The notes beneath the pieces are model-generated. The model was given only the letters and a program-made list of their open reading frames with translations, made no database searches and had not been told where the DNA came from. DNA of 64,000 bases from QAMX01 sp964448855. GTDB lineage: Bacteria > Bacillota > Clostridia > Oscillospirales > QAMX01. The stretch lies in assembly GCA_964448855.1 (NCBI GenBank), contig CAYUXI010000012.1, forward strand, positions 12,692 to 76,691, in the 5' to 3' direction. Made by a program: the position numbers and the translations under genes. Positions within the stretch are counted from its first letter, which is position 1; every line of letters begins with the position of its first letter. Below, piece after piece: positions 8,484-17,781 of the stretch.

Positions 8484-11147
8484 TTATTCATCGCGGTCTT
8501 CGCGCCGATAGCGCATTTCCGCCCATTCCTCTTTGGAGATCAGAATCTGCCGCGGCTTCTGCCCTTCAAACGGGCCGATAATCCCGCAGCTTTCCATCTG
8601 TTCGACGATGCGCGCCGCACGGGCATAGCCGAGCTTCAGCCGGGTTTGCAGCATGGATGTGGAGACGCGGCCGCTTTCCACGGCGATACTCACTGCATCG
8701 TTGAACAATTCGTCCACGTCATCTCCCGCGCTTTCCGCATGGGATGCAGAGCGGCCTTTGCCCTTGCCGTTGCCGGTGCTCTGGGCGTTTTTGTCGATCT
8801 GCGCCATGACCTCATCGGAATAGATGGCTGTGTTTTCGTTTTTGACGTACTGCACCACCGCATCGATTTCCGGGCTGGTCACGAGGCAGCCCTGAATTCG
8901 TGTCGGCTTGTTGGCGCCGATCGGGGCAAACAGCATATCGCCTCGGCCAATCAGTCGCTCCGCGCCGATCTGGTCGAGAATGATGCGCGATTCAATGCCA
9001 CTGGCGACAGAGAAGGCAATTCTGGACGGGATATTAGCCTTCATCAGACCCGTTACGACGTCGGCTGAGGGCCGCTGCGTCGCGACGATCAGGTGCATCC
9101 CCGCTGCACGCGCCATCTGGGCGATGCGGCAGATGGATTCCTCGACCTCGCCCGGCGAGACAATCATCAGGTCGGCCAGCTCGTCAATGACGATGACGAT
9201 CCGCGCCATCCTTTCGAAGCGCGGTTTTTCCGTCACGGGTGCTTCGGCGTCTTCCTCTTCGTCGTTCATGGCAAAGGGCGGTGTCTCTTCGGCCATGGCT
9301 GCATTCAGGCGGTCGCATTCTTCATTATATTCGGCAAAATTGCGGACGCCCAGCTCATTGAACTGCTTATAGCGCTGCATCATTTCCATGACCGCCCATT
9401 GCAGAGCGCCAGCGGCCTTTTTCGCATCCGTAACGACGGGGATGAGCAGGTGCGGAATCCCGTTGTAGGAGGCAAATTCGACCATTTTCGGGTCAATCAG
9501 AATCAAACGCAGCTCGTCCGGCGTCGATTTGTAGATCAGGCTGATGAGCAGCGAGTTGATGCAGACGGATTTACCGGAGTTCGTCGTACCGCCGACCAGC
9601 ATATGCGGCAGGCGGGCAATGTCCGAAACGATCGGATTGCCGGCAATGTCCTTTCCCAATGCAAACGTCACGCTGGAGCGGCTCTCCTGAAACTCTCGGG
9701 ATTCCAGAACGTCGCGCAGGTAAACGGTGGTAACAATTTTGTTCGGCACCTCGATCCCGATGGCGGATTTGTTCGGAACCGGTGCGATGCGGATGGACTG
9801 TGCCGCGAGCGCCAGCGCAATATCGTCGGCCAGTGCGGTCAGTCGGGAGGAGCGTGTCCCGCTGGAGAGCTGCACCTCATACCGTGTGACCGTTGGGCCA
9901 CGCGTGACCGCCACGATTTTGGCATCGACGTTGAAGCTCGACAGCGTATACAGCAGTTTGTCCGCGTTCTGGCGCATTTCCGCCTCCGCGCTCTCCTGAT
10001 TGGTGGGCGGTTCGGATTTCAGCAGTTCGATGGGCGGGAGTGTGTATTCATGCACCGTCGGGCTGGCCGCAGCATCGGCCACCTGTGCAATTTCAGCTTC
10101 CAGCTCGTCGGCTGTCATGGTGGTTTTCATGCGCTCTCTTGCGGAGGGCTGCGGATTCACCGGGGCGAACACAGCGGGATCGACCGTCGGCGGCGGTGCA
10201 ACGCCGCGAATGATCGGGGTGGTCGGCTCCTCGCCGATCGGCTCGGACGGTTCCGGCTTCGGTTCCGGCTTCGGTTCCGGTTCGCGAACGGGAATCGGCT
10301 GCGGTGCGGCGACTGCGACCGGTTCCTCCGTTTTGACCGGGAGGGGTTCAGGTTTCGTTTCCTCCGAAGCGGACGGCCTTGCAAATGCACCGGACGGCGT
10401 CGCCGGGTAATCATCCAGCGGGATATCAATCCGGCGTTTGGTGGTCAGCGGGATATCGATGGATGGGCGCGGCTGCGGCGCAGGTGCTTCCGCAGCTGCG
10501 GCCTGCCGTGCCGCCGATTCCGCAGCGCGCTGCCGTTTCCGTTCAGCGCGGCGGTAGGCGTGCTGCTCAGTCGTTTTATCTTTGGCCTGTTCCAATCGTT
10601 CCCCCGCGATCGCCGCCAGCTGCGTCAGGCGCAGATTCAGCACATACAGGATGTCGAGCAAAAAGAGCAGAATCAGCACCAGCGCAGCGCCGACGCGGGA
10701 CAGAGCGCGAATCAGCAGCGCCGCAACGCCGCCCGACAGCAGGCCGCCACTCCGATAAGCGAGGCCAGCCTGCAGGAGCAGCGCGACAGATTCATAGCGC
10801 GCCGGTGCAAGGAAGACGTGCAGCACTGCGCCCACAAAAAACGGAACGAGGCAAATCGCCAGGCCGCGCAGGTAATTTTTGCGTTTTCGGAAATGAATCA
10901 GCAAATCCAGCGCCAGAACGACCAGCACGAACGGAATGGTGAAGAAGCCCGCGCCGAACAGATACTTGAAGCAGTCGCAGATCAGACCCAGCACGGCGGC
11001 ATCGCTCGCAAAAAAGCCGATCAGCAGCAGCACGGACAGAACCAGCAAAACGATAATGGCGACAGCCGTCCCGTTGCCGTCGGATTTGTGCGGAACCGGG
11101 GATGCTTTTCTGCCCCCTGTATTGGATTTCTTTTTCTGAGCTGCCAC
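8484..11147 (-). CDS. ftsK: FtsK/SpoIIIE-family DNA translocase
   Basis: 887-residue membrane-anchored motor that pumps DNA across the division or sporulation septum. After a short basic leader come about four membrane segments (roughly residues 25-200), a Pro/Glu-rich linker (EPEPKPEPKPEP), then the RecA-like motor with Walker A GGTTNSGKSVCIN and Walker B IVIVIDELADLM, and a C-terminal winged-helix gamma domain (SMLQTRLKLGYARAARIVEQ). The open frame extends 87 codons upstream, but that part overlaps uppP and is not FtsK-like. I use the GTG at 11147, preceded by AAGGTGGGAG. Whether it serves division (FtsK) or sporulation (SpoIIIE) cannot be decided from sequence. Confidence 0.92.
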   Translation of the reverse strand: MAAQKKKSNTGGRKASPVPHKSDGNGTAVAIIVLLVLSVLLLIGFFASDAAVLGLICDCFKYLFGAGFFTIPFVLVVLALDLLIHFRKRKNYLRGLAICLVPFFVGAVLHVFLAPARYESVALLLQAGLAYRSGGLLSGGVAALLIRALSRVGAALVLILLFLLDILYVLNLRLTQLAAIAGERLEQAKDKTTEQHAYRRAERKRQRAAESAARQAAAAEAPAPQPRPSIDIPLTTKRRIDIPLDDYPATPSGAFARPSASEETKPEPLPVKTEEPVAVAAPQPIPVREPEPKPEPKPEPSEPIGEEPTTPIIRGVAPPPTVDPAVFAPVNPQPSARERMKTTMTADELEAEIAQVADAAASPTVHEYTLPPIELLKSEPPTNQESAEAEMRQNADKLLYTLSSFNVDAKIVAVTRGPTVTRYEVQLSSGTRSSRLTALADDIALALAAQSIRIAPVPNKSAIGIEVPNKIVTTVYLRDVLESREFQESRSSVTFALGKDIAGNPIVSDIARLPHMLVGGTTNSGKSVCINSLLISLIYKSTPDELRLILIDPKMVEFASYNGIPHLLIPVVTDAKKAAGALQWAVMEMMQRYKQFNELGVRNFAEYNEECDRLNAAMAEETPPFAMNDEEEDAEAPVTEKPRFERMARIVIVIDELADLMIVSPGEVEESICRIAQMARAAGMHLIVATQRPSADVVTGLMKANIPSRIAFSVASGIESRIILDQIGAERLIGRGDMLFAPIGANKPTRIQGCLVTSPEIDAVVQYVKNENTAIYSDEVMAQIDKNAQSTGNGKGKGRSASHAESAGDDVDELFNDAVSIAVESGRVSTSMLQTRLKLGYARAARIVEQMESCGIIGPFEGQKPRQILISKEEWAEMRYRREDRDE
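10249..10284. repeat. Three 12-bp tandem repeats in the FtsK linker
   Basis: GGTTCCGGCTTC occurs twice head to tail, followed by a third, slightly diverged copy. On the minus strand it codes the Glu-Pro-Lys-Pro repeats of the disordered FtsK linker, so copy-number change would alter linker length in frame. Confidence 0.75.
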
Positions 11148-11212
11148 AGCCTGCTCCCACCTTTGTATGATAAAATATGGAGAAAAAAAACGAGAACGAT
11201 CAAAAAACGTGA

Positions 11213-12016
11213 TCAGATGCATTCGGAAAGAAAGAGCCCCGCCGCCAGTGCCACGCAATACAGCGCAAAGAGCTTCAGTCGGCCAACCCGCACAGCCTTG
11301 TTCAGCAGCCGGATGGCGAGGAAACCCGATGCTGCCGCAGCAGCAAAGCCGACGACACAGGCCGTGACGACGCCCGATTCTGCCCCGGTTTGCAGCAGGT
11401 TTCCGCATTCGAGGACAGCCGCCGCCAGCACGGTCGGCAGGCTAAGGAGAAAGGAATAGCGAACGGCATCGTCCGCTCGGAGCCCGCAGAGCAGGGCGGC
11501 CGTCAGCGTCACGCCGGAGCGCGACAGGCCGGGCACCACCGCCAGCAGCTGCGCCGCGCCGATCACCAGCGCATCGCGCACCGTCATCTCCGCGATGGTT
11601 TTGCTGCCTTTTGAACACCTGTCCGCCAGGCAGAGCAGCATCGCCGTGCCGCACAGAGCAAGCGCTATCAGCCACGGCTTTGATGCGGCTGCTTCGATTG
11701 CATTTCGAACAAGAACCGCCGGAAGCAGCGGGAGAAGCGACAGCAGCAATCGACTCAGCATTCGCCTGTCTGCCGCGTCCTGCGAGGTGTGGCGGAATGG
11801 CAGACGCAGTCCGGCGCGCAGCAGTGCGGCGACATCGCGTCGATATACAATGCAGACAACGAGCAGTGTCGCCGTGTGCAGCAGGACGGAAAAAGCCAGC
11901 GACGTGGGACTTTGCATCAGCAGTGCAGCAATGGCGAGATGGGCGGAGCTGGATACCGGCAAAAACTCCGTCAGCCCCTGAATAAGGCCAAAAAGCAGCG
12001 CATGAGACAGTGACAT
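11213..12016 (-). CDS. uppP: Undecaprenyl-diphosphatase UppP (BacA)
   Basis: 267-residue polytopic membrane enzyme that dephosphorylates undecaprenyl diphosphate to recycle the lipid carrier for peptidoglycan and other envelope polymers. Diagnostic motifs are GLIQGLTEFLPVSSSAHL near the N-terminus and PGLSRSGVTLTAALL later. The ATG at 12016 follows GGAGGG by five bases; the longer open frame has no such site. A promoter at 12092-12120 serves it, so it is probably transcribed apart from the gene upstream. The ftsK start lies 66 bases downstream. Confidence 0.94.
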   Translation of the reverse strand: MSLSHALLFGLIQGLTEFLPVSSSAHLAIAALLMQSPTSLAFSVLLHTATLLVVCIVYRRDVAALLRAGLRLPFRHTSQDAADRRMLSRLLLSLLPLLPAVLVRNAIEAAASKPWLIALALCGTAMLLCLADRCSKGSKTIAEMTVRDALVIGAAQLLAVVPGLSRSGVTLTAALLCGLRADDAVRYSFLLSLPTVLAAAVLECGNLLQTGAESGVVTACVVGFAAAAASGFLAIRLLNKAVRVGRLKLFALYCVALAAGLFLSECI

Positions 12017-12091
12017 CAAATCCCTCCCGAAACGACATGGAAAGCCTCTCGGGGACGGATGATTCCTGCATATCGCTGCCACACCTATTCT

Positions 12092-12120
12092 ATTATATCA
12101 TACTCCTGCCCGGATTTCAA
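12092..12120 (-). promoter_or_regulatory. Sigma-A promoter for uppP
   Basis: Minus strand TTGAAA (12115-12120), 17-base spacer, TATAAT (12092-12097), with the TGA extension before the -10 box. Located about 75 bases before the uppP start. Confidence 0.75.
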
Positions 12121-12133
12121 ATCCTTTTTGCCC

Positions 12134-12664
12134 TCAGACGTCATCGCGCCGCCGGCGCAGAACCGTCCCGAGCCAATAGGTGTAATATTGAACCCCGGCG
12201 GTCAGAAAGGCTGTCGCCAGAAGCGAGAGCTGTGTAAAGCCCAGCCCCTCCGTCAGGCAGACATATGGCAGATAGAGAAACAGCAGCGTTTTGTTGTCGG
12301 ACGGATCCGTCAGATTCATCAGCAGCAGTGCCGGGAGAATCAGAACCGCCGTGGCGATGCAGACGCCGCGGAAGAACATCTCCTTGGAGGGTTTGACGCG
12401 TTTCGTCCGCCGTTTCCCCCGAAGAAACGCGCAGACGGCCAGCGACACAAACAGCAGCAGGAAGCTGACACCCTCCAAAATCTGCTGCACCTGTGCTTTC
12501 CCGCCGCCCTGATAGGCAACGTGATCGAGAGCATCCCCAAAAGCCAGCGGCAGCAGCACACTTGTCAGAAAAACAGACGCCAACACGCACACAACCGTCC
12601 AGATCAGCGTCACGATGGTGCTGAGCCAGAGCTGTATGTTTTTGAAGTCTTCGCGAAGTTTCAT
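12134..12664 (-). CDS. Hypothetical four-helix membrane protein
   Basis: 176 residues; I do not recognise the family. Four hydrophobic segments can be seen at about residues 12-40, 65-84, 98-118 and 145-168, the second followed by a strongly basic loop (RGKRRTKRVKPSK). The C-terminus is basic (RRRRDDV). The ATG at 12664 follows GGAGGG by six bases, which supports a real gene. It appears to stand alone: uppP downstream has its own promoter and homoserine dehydrogenase is divergent. No function is assigned. Confidence 0.7.
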   Translation of the reverse strand: MKLREDFKNIQLWLSTIVTLIWTVVCVLASVFLTSVLLPLAFGDALDHVAYQGGGKAQVQQILEGVSFLLLFVSLAVCAFLRGKRRTKRVKPSKEMFFRGVCIATAVLILPALLLMNLTDPSDNKTLLFLYLPYVCLTEGLGFTQLSLLATAFLTAGVQYYTYWLGTVLRRRRDDV

Positions 12665-12748
12665 TGCATTCCCTCCATTCAGATGCGTTTATTATACCGC
12701 ATTTTCCAATAAAAGGAAAGAGGTCTGCAAAAAAAGGTGTTTTTTGGC

Positions 12749-12777
12749 TTGTGATATTTCTTTCGTTATGGTATAAT
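12749..12777 (+). promoter_or_regulatory. Sigma-A promoter for homoserine dehydrogenase
   Basis: TTGTGA (12749-12754), 17-base spacer, consensus TATAAT (12772-12777). About 80 bases of leader follow; GCAGCTG and CAGCTGC in it can pair to form a small hairpin. I see no riboswitch. Confidence 0.75.
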
Positions 12778-12857
12778 AGACAGTATGCAGCTGTCTTTCG
12801 GTTGATGCAGCTGCCCGACCTGTATATCAGATTGATCTTTTTAAGGAGTGAACCAAA

Positions 12858-14102
12858 GTGGCCGGTGTTGCAATTATGGGTTATGGCGTCGTTGGCAGCG
12901 GCGTTGCAGATATTCTCGTTCAGCATCAGAAAATGATTTCGGCGCGTGCCGGACAGGATATTGTTCTGAAATACATTCTGGATGTCCGTGATTTTCCGGA
13001 CAGTCCCTATCGTGATCGAATGATTCACGATTTTTCGGTCATTGAAAATGACCCCGAAGTGACAACTGTTGTCGAAACCATCGGCGGTTGCGGCGTTGCT
13101 TACGAATTCACGAAGCGTGCGCTGCTCGCCGGGAAGAACGTTGTCACCTCCAACAAGGAGCTGGTTGCGCGTCATGCGGTGGAGTTTTTCGCCATTGCCG
13201 CAGACAAAAACGTCAACTATCTCTTTGAAGCCTCCGTTGGCGGCGGCATTCCCGTCATCCGTCCGATCAACCAGTGTCTGGCGGCCAACGTCATCACGGA
13301 AATCTACGGCATTCTGAACGGCACCACCAACTACATTCTCACGCGCATGATCAAGGCCGGACTTACCTTTGACGAAGCCCTGAAGGAGGCGCAGTCCCTC
13401 GGCTATGCGGAGGCCAATCCGACCGCCGACATTGAAGGGCATGACGCCTGCCGCAAGATCTGCATTCTGAGTGCGCTGGCGTTCGGCTTCCACGTCTATC
13501 CGGAAATGGTGCGCGTGGAGGGCATTCAGCACATCGCGCCGGAGGACATTGCGTTTGGCGATGCCATCGGCCGGAAAATCAAGCTGCTCGGCCGTGCCAA
13601 GCGGCTCGAAAACGATCAGATTTATCTGTCCGTTGCACCGTATATGATTCCGTCGGAGTGTCCGCTCTCCGCGATTGACGATGTGTTCAACGGCATCATT
13701 GTCAAGGGCGACTCGGTAGACGAGGTCATGTTCTACGGCCGTGGCGCCGGTAAGCAGCCGACGGCCAGCGCCATTGTGGCCGATGTCATTGACGCGGCCA
13801 AGCACAGCCGCGCCCGCAAGTGGATGGACTGGACCGACGCGGAGCCGGAACGCATTGCCAACTGCCGTCTGGTCGAGCATCAGTACTGCATCCGCTTCCA
13901 CGCAGAGGATATCGAATCGGTGCTCTCCGTGGCGCGTGAGCTGTTCGGTGAGATTACACCGGTGGAAAGTGCGAAGGTTGGCGCTGCCGACGGCGCACTG
14001 ATCACGCCGATGATCGCGGAGGAATCACTGTTAGAGAAGCTCACGCTGCTCGACGAGCGCTGTGGTGAAGCTGTCGTCCGCAACAAGCTGATGCTTTTGT
14101 AA
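12858..14102 (+). CDS. hom: Homoserine dehydrogenase
   Basis: 414-residue NAD(P)-dependent enzyme reducing aspartate semialdehyde to homoserine, the branch point to methionine and threonine. The Rossmann motif is IMGYGVVGSGVAD; the catalytic domain has VTSNKELVA, LNGTTNYILTRM and IEGHDACRKICILSA. The last 85 or so residues form an ACT-like domain, which in relatives gives feedback inhibition. The GTG at 12858 follows AAGGAG at normal spacing. The next gene begins one base after its stop, so the two are coupled. The methionine-branch gene metA is 30 kb away. Confidence 0.95.
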   Translation: MAGVAIMGYGVVGSGVADILVQHQKMISARAGQDIVLKYILDVRDFPDSPYRDRMIHDFSVIENDPEVTTVVETIGGCGVAYEFTKRALLAGKNVVTSNKELVARHAVEFFAIAADKNVNYLFEASVGGGIPVIRPINQCLAANVITEIYGILNGTTNYILTRMIKAGLTFDEALKEAQSLGYAEANPTADIEGHDACRKICILSALAFGFHVYPEMVRVEGIQHIAPEDIAFGDAIGRKIKLLGRAKRLENDQIYLSVAPYMIPSECPLSAIDDVFNGIIVKGDSVDEVMFYGRGAGKQPTASAIVADVIDAAKHSRARKWMDWTDAEPERIANCRLVEHQYCIRFHAEDIESVLSVARELFGEITPVESAKVGAADGALITPMIAEESLLEKLTLLDERCGEAVVRNKLMLL

Positions 14103-14103
14103 G

Positions 14104-15084
14104 ATGATTCGAATGGCTGTCGCAGGTCTTGCGCATCCGCACGGCCTGTCCTTTCTGGAAAACGCGTGTCGAACCGGGCGCGTTGAGCCGGTTGGCTTTT
14201 TTGACGGGGAAGACCGCGCCCGTGCCGTGGCTGCGGCCGACCGGTTCGGTGTTCCCTGTCTGGATTCCTTTGATGCGCTCCTGCAGACCGGCGCCGACGT
14301 GCTACTGACCGCGGCGGTCAACAGCTGCAAGGCCGATTATATCGTGCGGGCGCTGTCCGCCGGTCTCGGTGTGATCACGGATAAGCCGATGGCCGTCACA
14401 TTAGAGGAGCTTGCGCAGATTGAAGCGGCTGCCGCCGCAACCGGTGCGCCGCTCTTTCTCCTGCTCACGGAGCGTTACAGCCCGCCCATCTATACGGCGC
14501 GGCAGTGGATTGGTCGCGGTGCCATCGGTGAGGTCGTGCAGCAGCATCTCTGTCGCCCGCATCGTCTCCGCCCGGAAAATCGCCCGGACTGGATGTTTCA
14601 CCGCGCACAGTATGGCGGCATTCTGAACGATCTCGCCGTACACGACATTGATCTTGCCTGCTATTTCAGCGGGCGGGCAATGCGACGTGTGCTGGCTGCG
14701 CACGTTTCCAACGCCCGATTCCCGCAGCTGACCGATTTTTGCGACAACGGCATTGCGCTGTTTGAAATGAGTCACGGTGGGACGGCCTCCATCGAGGTCA
14801 ACTGGCTGACACCGGATGCGTACCGCGCACACGGGGATGTTCGGTTTTTCCTCACCGGGACGCGTGGCTTTCTGTCCATCTCCACGGTCGATGCATCGGT
14901 GCGACTTTGTACGGATACCGAGCCGGAGCGTCTGCTGGAGCTGATTGAACCGCCCTGCACCTGTGAGGAGGATGCACTCGCCAAAATGGCCGACTGGTCG
15001 TATCCCTCGCTGATTTCCACTGCGGACAGCATTGCCGCCACCCGTTTTGCGCTGCTGGCGCAGCAGGCGGCCGAAGCATTCTGA
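14104..15084 (+). CDS. Gfo/Idh/MocA-family oxidoreductase
   Basis: 326 residues. An N-terminal nucleotide-binding fold (MAVAGLAHPHGLSF, an atypical glycine motif with His-Pro-His) is followed by DKPMAV, which matches the EKP motif of the Gfo/Idh/MocA family, and the catalytic HDIDLACYF. Members oxidise or reduce sugars, inositols and related polyols with NAD(P). It starts one base after the homoserine dehydrogenase stop, an uncommon pairing, so expression is probably coupled; the substrate is unknown. A strong bidirectional terminator follows. Confidence 0.85.
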   Translation: MIRMAVAGLAHPHGLSFLENACRTGRVEPVGFFDGEDRARAVAAADRFGVPCLDSFDALLQTGADVLLTAAVNSCKADYIVRALSAGLGVITDKPMAVTLEELAQIEAAAAATGAPLFLLLTERYSPPIYTARQWIGRGAIGEVVQQHLCRPHRLRPENRPDWMFHRAQYGGILNDLAVHDIDLACYFSGRAMRRVLAAHVSNARFPQLTDFCDNGIALFEMSHGGTASIEVNWLTPDAYRAHGDVRFFLTGTRGFLSISTVDASVRLCTDTEPERLLELIEPPCTCEEDALAKMADWSYPSLISTADSIAATRFALLAQQAAEAF

Positions 15085-15139
15085 ATCGTTCAGGCAGTCG
15101 GCAAATTCCTTCAAATCGAACTTTTCGAAACAAAAAAAC

Positions 15140-15182
15140 AACCGCCGATGTGCATGGAAGCCATGTGCATCGGCGGTTTTCA
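15140..15182. terminator. Bidirectional terminator between convergent genes
   Basis: An 18-bp stem (AACCGCCGATG outer arm, two G-U pairs inside, loop AAG) ends in TTTT on the plus strand. An A-rich stretch at 15128-15139 gives a T-run on the minus strand. It lies between the Gfo/Idh gene and the convergent PHP gene. Confidence 0.88.
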
Positions 15183-15199
15183 TGTTGTTTGGGAGATGT

Positions 15200-16111
15200 T
15201 CAGCGATCGAGGAAAATTGGGTTCGTCCAGGCGCAGCGCCCCTGAGCATCATAGACCTCTGCGCGGATATAGCGAATCGATTCCGGCAGCCGGACAGACG
15301 CCTCTGTCAGGCCGGTTCCCGTGCAGACATGGGCGGGCCAGCGGAAATGCCGGAAGCGAATGCAGGCGGCCTCAGAGCATCGAATGTGCGCTTCCCCGTC
15401 TTCCACATAGAAATCGTCGATTTTCGGGCCGCACGAGGCGTAGAATGCGCCGGTTCTCAGCGCTTCGACAATGGATTCGGTCGTTTTTTCAGCGCGAACA
15501 TACACGGCACCGACGCCCATATGCGAAACCGCGTGGCAGTCATCCGTTGCGACGCCGTAGACGATGCGGCCATCGTTCAGCAGTTCGTCCCAGTAGGCAG
15601 CATTGCGGTCGAGCATACAGTCGAGCGCGCACCCGGAATTCCAGATTTCCATGAGCCCAAACCGCTGCAGCGCGGAGACCTCCGAATACCCCATCCCGCT
15701 CCATTCCGGATGGCACACGATCAGGAGATTGTTGGCCGCCAGAATTTCGTCGATCCAATGCTGCGCATCGCTGAGCTGCGTGACCCGCTCCGAGCGAAAG
15801 GTCTGATCCTGTTGAAAGCCATTCTGTGTATCAGAGCCGATGGAAACCAGATGGAGGCAGTGTACCGGCGCATCCGGGACGGTGGCGTCCAGCTCCATAC
15901 CGGGCAGGAGCAGAACCCGACTCCCCTGCGGTGCAGGCTGGCGGTTGTACAGGCGATGATCGGTCAGCGCGAGAAAGTCGAAGCCCTTGTCTTCATAGAT
16001 TTGAATCGTCTCTTCCGGGGACAGTGCGCCGTCCGAGCGCGTGGTATGCGTGTGCAGATTGCCTTTCAGCAGTGTTCCGGCCTGAGAAAATGCCGATTGT
16101 TGCAGTTTCAT
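15200..16111 (-). CDS. PHP-domain metal-dependent phosphoesterase
   Basis: 303 residues with the PHP fold: the first metal motif NLHTHTTRSDG, then LALTDH, IVCHPEWSG, EIWNSG and VATDDCHA. These are the histidine/aspartate clusters that bind the metal centre in PHP phosphoesterases. The C-terminal third may be a small beta domain. The substrate is unknown; candidates include sugar phosphates and nucleotides. The ATG at 16111 follows AAGGAG. It lies 41 bases downstream of rsmI and probably belongs to that transcript. Confidence 0.85.
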   Translation of the reverse strand: MKLQQSAFSQAGTLLKGNLHTHTTRSDGALSPEETIQIYEDKGFDFLALTDHRLYNRQPAPQGSRVLLLPGMELDATVPDAPVHCLHLVSIGSDTQNGFQQDQTFRSERVTQLSDAQHWIDEILAANNLLIVCHPEWSGMGYSEVSALQRFGLMEIWNSGCALDCMLDRNAAYWDELLNDGRIVYGVATDDCHAVSHMGVGAVYVRAEKTTESIVEALRTGAFYASCGPKIDDFYVEDGEAHIRCSEAACIRFRHFRWPAHVCTGTGLTEASVRLPESIRYIRAEVYDAQGRCAWTNPIFLDR

Positions 16112-16152
16112 GGTTGAAAGTCTCCTTTTTCGACACGTTTCGTCTCGTTTCT

Positions 16153-16995
16153 TTAGCAATCGGACTCCTGAGCTTCCTGCTGTCGTTTCTTTTCGCGCAG
16201 TGCTGCCCGATACGCCTCATTTCGTGAAATGCCGGCGCGCTTCGCCTCGGACACAATCGTCTGGACATCCTGCGTCAAGTCCAGCGTTTCCACGCCCGGC
16301 GCAGACAGCTGCTCCGCATCGAGCCCTTCGACGATCAGGACAAATTCGCCCTTCGCCTTGCAGCTGCCGTCCTCCGCATAGCGTTCCGCCGCTTCCGGCA
16401 GTGTGGTGCGGATCAGCTCTTCATAGATTTTGGTCAGCTCCCGGCACAGTGTGACACGCCGATTGCCGAAGGCTTCGGCCAGATCGCGGAGCGTATAGGG
16501 GAGCTTATGCGGCGCTTCGTAGAAAATCATCGTCCGGGTTTCCGTTTTCAGCGCGTTCAGGCGCTCCCGTCGGCTCTTTTTATTGACCGCCAGGAAGCCT
16601 TCAAAGCAGAAGCGGCCGGTTGGCAGACCGCACGCCGACAGCGCCGTCACGGCGGCGCAGGGGCCGGGCAGCGGAATGACGCGAATACCGGCCTGATAGC
16701 AGGCCGCAACGAGCAGCTCGCCCGGGTCGCTGACAGCCGGGGTTCCGGCATCGGTCACCAGCGCACAGGTTTCCCCGCCCGCAATCCGTGCAACAATTTC
16801 CGTGCTGCGCATCCGCTCATTGTGTTCAAAGCAGCTCAGAAGCGGCTTGGAAATGTCAAAATGTGTGAGCAGCTTCTGCGTCACACGGGTATCCTCAGCC
16901 GCGATAAAATCGACGGCTTTGAGGGTATTCAGCGCTCGAAGGGTGATATCTTCCAGGTTGCCGATCGGCGTCGGCACAAGATATAAACAGGACAT
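16153..16995 (-). CDS. rsmI: 16S rRNA (cytidine1402-2'-O)-methyltransferase RsmI
   Basis: 280-residue tetrapyrrole-methylase-fold enzyme that 2'-O-methylates C1402 of 16S rRNA in the decoding centre. Diagnostic blocks are LYLVPTPIGNLEDITLRAL, AEDTRVTQKLL, VTDAGTPAVSDPGELLV and PLPGPCAAVTALS. The C-terminal NEAYRAAL region is also typical. It follows the TrmN6-like methyltransferase by 17 bases; this pairing of yabB-like and rsmI (yabC) genes is common in Firmicutes. Confidence 0.95.
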   Translation of the reverse strand: MSCLYLVPTPIGNLEDITLRALNTLKAVDFIAAEDTRVTQKLLTHFDISKPLLSCFEHNERMRSTEIVARIAGGETCALVTDAGTPAVSDPGELLVAACYQAGIRVIPLPGPCAAVTALSACGLPTGRFCFEGFLAVNKKSRRERLNALKTETRTMIFYEAPHKLPYTLRDLAEAFGNRRVTLCRELTKIYEELIRTTLPEAAERYAEDGSCKAKGEFVLIVEGLDAEQLSAPGVETLDLTQDVQTIVSEAKRAGISRNEAYRAALREKKRQQEAQESDC

Positions 16996-17012
16996 CTTGC
17001 TGCAAGCTCCTT

Positions 17013-17735
17013 TTATGTTTCATGGCCGGTTTGCCCATAGGCGGCGGCACAGGCCGGTGTCATCTGCCCGTTCCGGTCATACAGAATCAGCGTCGGTTCA
17101 CAGTGCAGACCGGCGGCGGCACCGGGCGTCCCGCTGACGAGTGCGACAGACGGCGCGGCTTCCGCCGTATGCGCGACGAGGCGCAACCGTTTCGGTTCGA
17201 TTCCGGCGGCTGACATGGCGCAGAACAGCTCGGCCAGTCGGGAGGTCGGAAAGCTCAGAAAGAGCGTTCCGCGGCCATTGAGCAGATAGGCAGACGCAGC
17301 CAGCACCGTTTTCAGTGAGCAGCCCTGCCGTGCCAGCTGTCTGGCCGGGTTTGGGGAGGCGGCACCGCGAGTCGGTTCAAAATACGGTGGGTTGGTCACG
17401 ACGGCCTGAAAGCTGCCCGGCTGCAGCCGGTTGCGCACATCGGCCAGGTCGGTGCAGATCGCCCCCATGCGATGGGTCAGGCCGTTGTCGGCGGCGTTCT
17501 GCCGATAGCCTTTGCAGGCCTGCGAATCGACATCCAGCCCGCAAAACGACACGCGTGGACATCGGGCGGCCATCAGCAATGTGATCAGCCCACTGCCGCA
17601 GCAGAGGTCGCAGGCGCGGATGCGCTTTTCGTCGAGCGTTTCTGCGGCAAAGGCTGCCAGCAGGACGCTATCCGTTGTAATGCTCTGGCAGGAGGCCGGG
17701 CTGCGAAAGGTCAGGCCATTCCATAACGTTTCCAA
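17013..17735 (-). CDS. tRNA1(Val) (adenine37-N6)-methyltransferase-like enzyme
   Basis: 240-residue class I SAM methyltransferase of the YfiC/TrmN6 group. It shows motif I DLCCGSGLITLLMA, the acidic LDVDSQA and the adenine-N6 catalytic motif VVTNPPYF. The open frame extends 23 codons further, but the in-frame TTG at 17735 is the best start: GGAGGG lies six bases upstream and the protein then begins LETLWNGL. The target (A37 of a tRNA) is inferred from the family and from its partnership with rsmI. Confidence 0.85.
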   Translation of the reverse strand: METLWNGLTFRSPASCQSITTDSVLLAAFAAETLDEKRIRACDLCCGSGLITLLMAARCPRVSFCGLDVDSQACKGYRQNAADNGLTHRMGAICTDLADVRNRLQPGSFQAVVTNPPYFEPTRGAASPNPARQLARQGCSLKTVLAASAYLLNGRGTLFLSFPTSRLAELFCAMSAAGIEPKRLRLVAHTAEAAPSVALVSGTPGAAAGLHCEPTLILYDRNGQMTPACAAAYGQTGHET

Positions 17736-17781
17736 AAAAATCCCTCCGGGGAGCCAAAAAAATCCGGCTGAATACGGAGAC

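Noticed and set aside
6636..9068. 810-codon plus-strand frame across yicC, the SIS gene and ftsK
   Set aside because: Runs antisense through three well-supported genes; Arg/His/Gly-rich composition typical of a shadow frame.
9093..11459. 788-codon plus-strand frame opposite ftsK
   Set aside because: Shadow of FtsK; its arginine/phenylalanine repeats come from the Pro/Glu linker on the other strand.
12141..13901. 586-codon minus-strand frame opposite homoserine dehydrogenase
   Set aside because: Crosses the hom promoter and the small membrane-protein gene; no domain.
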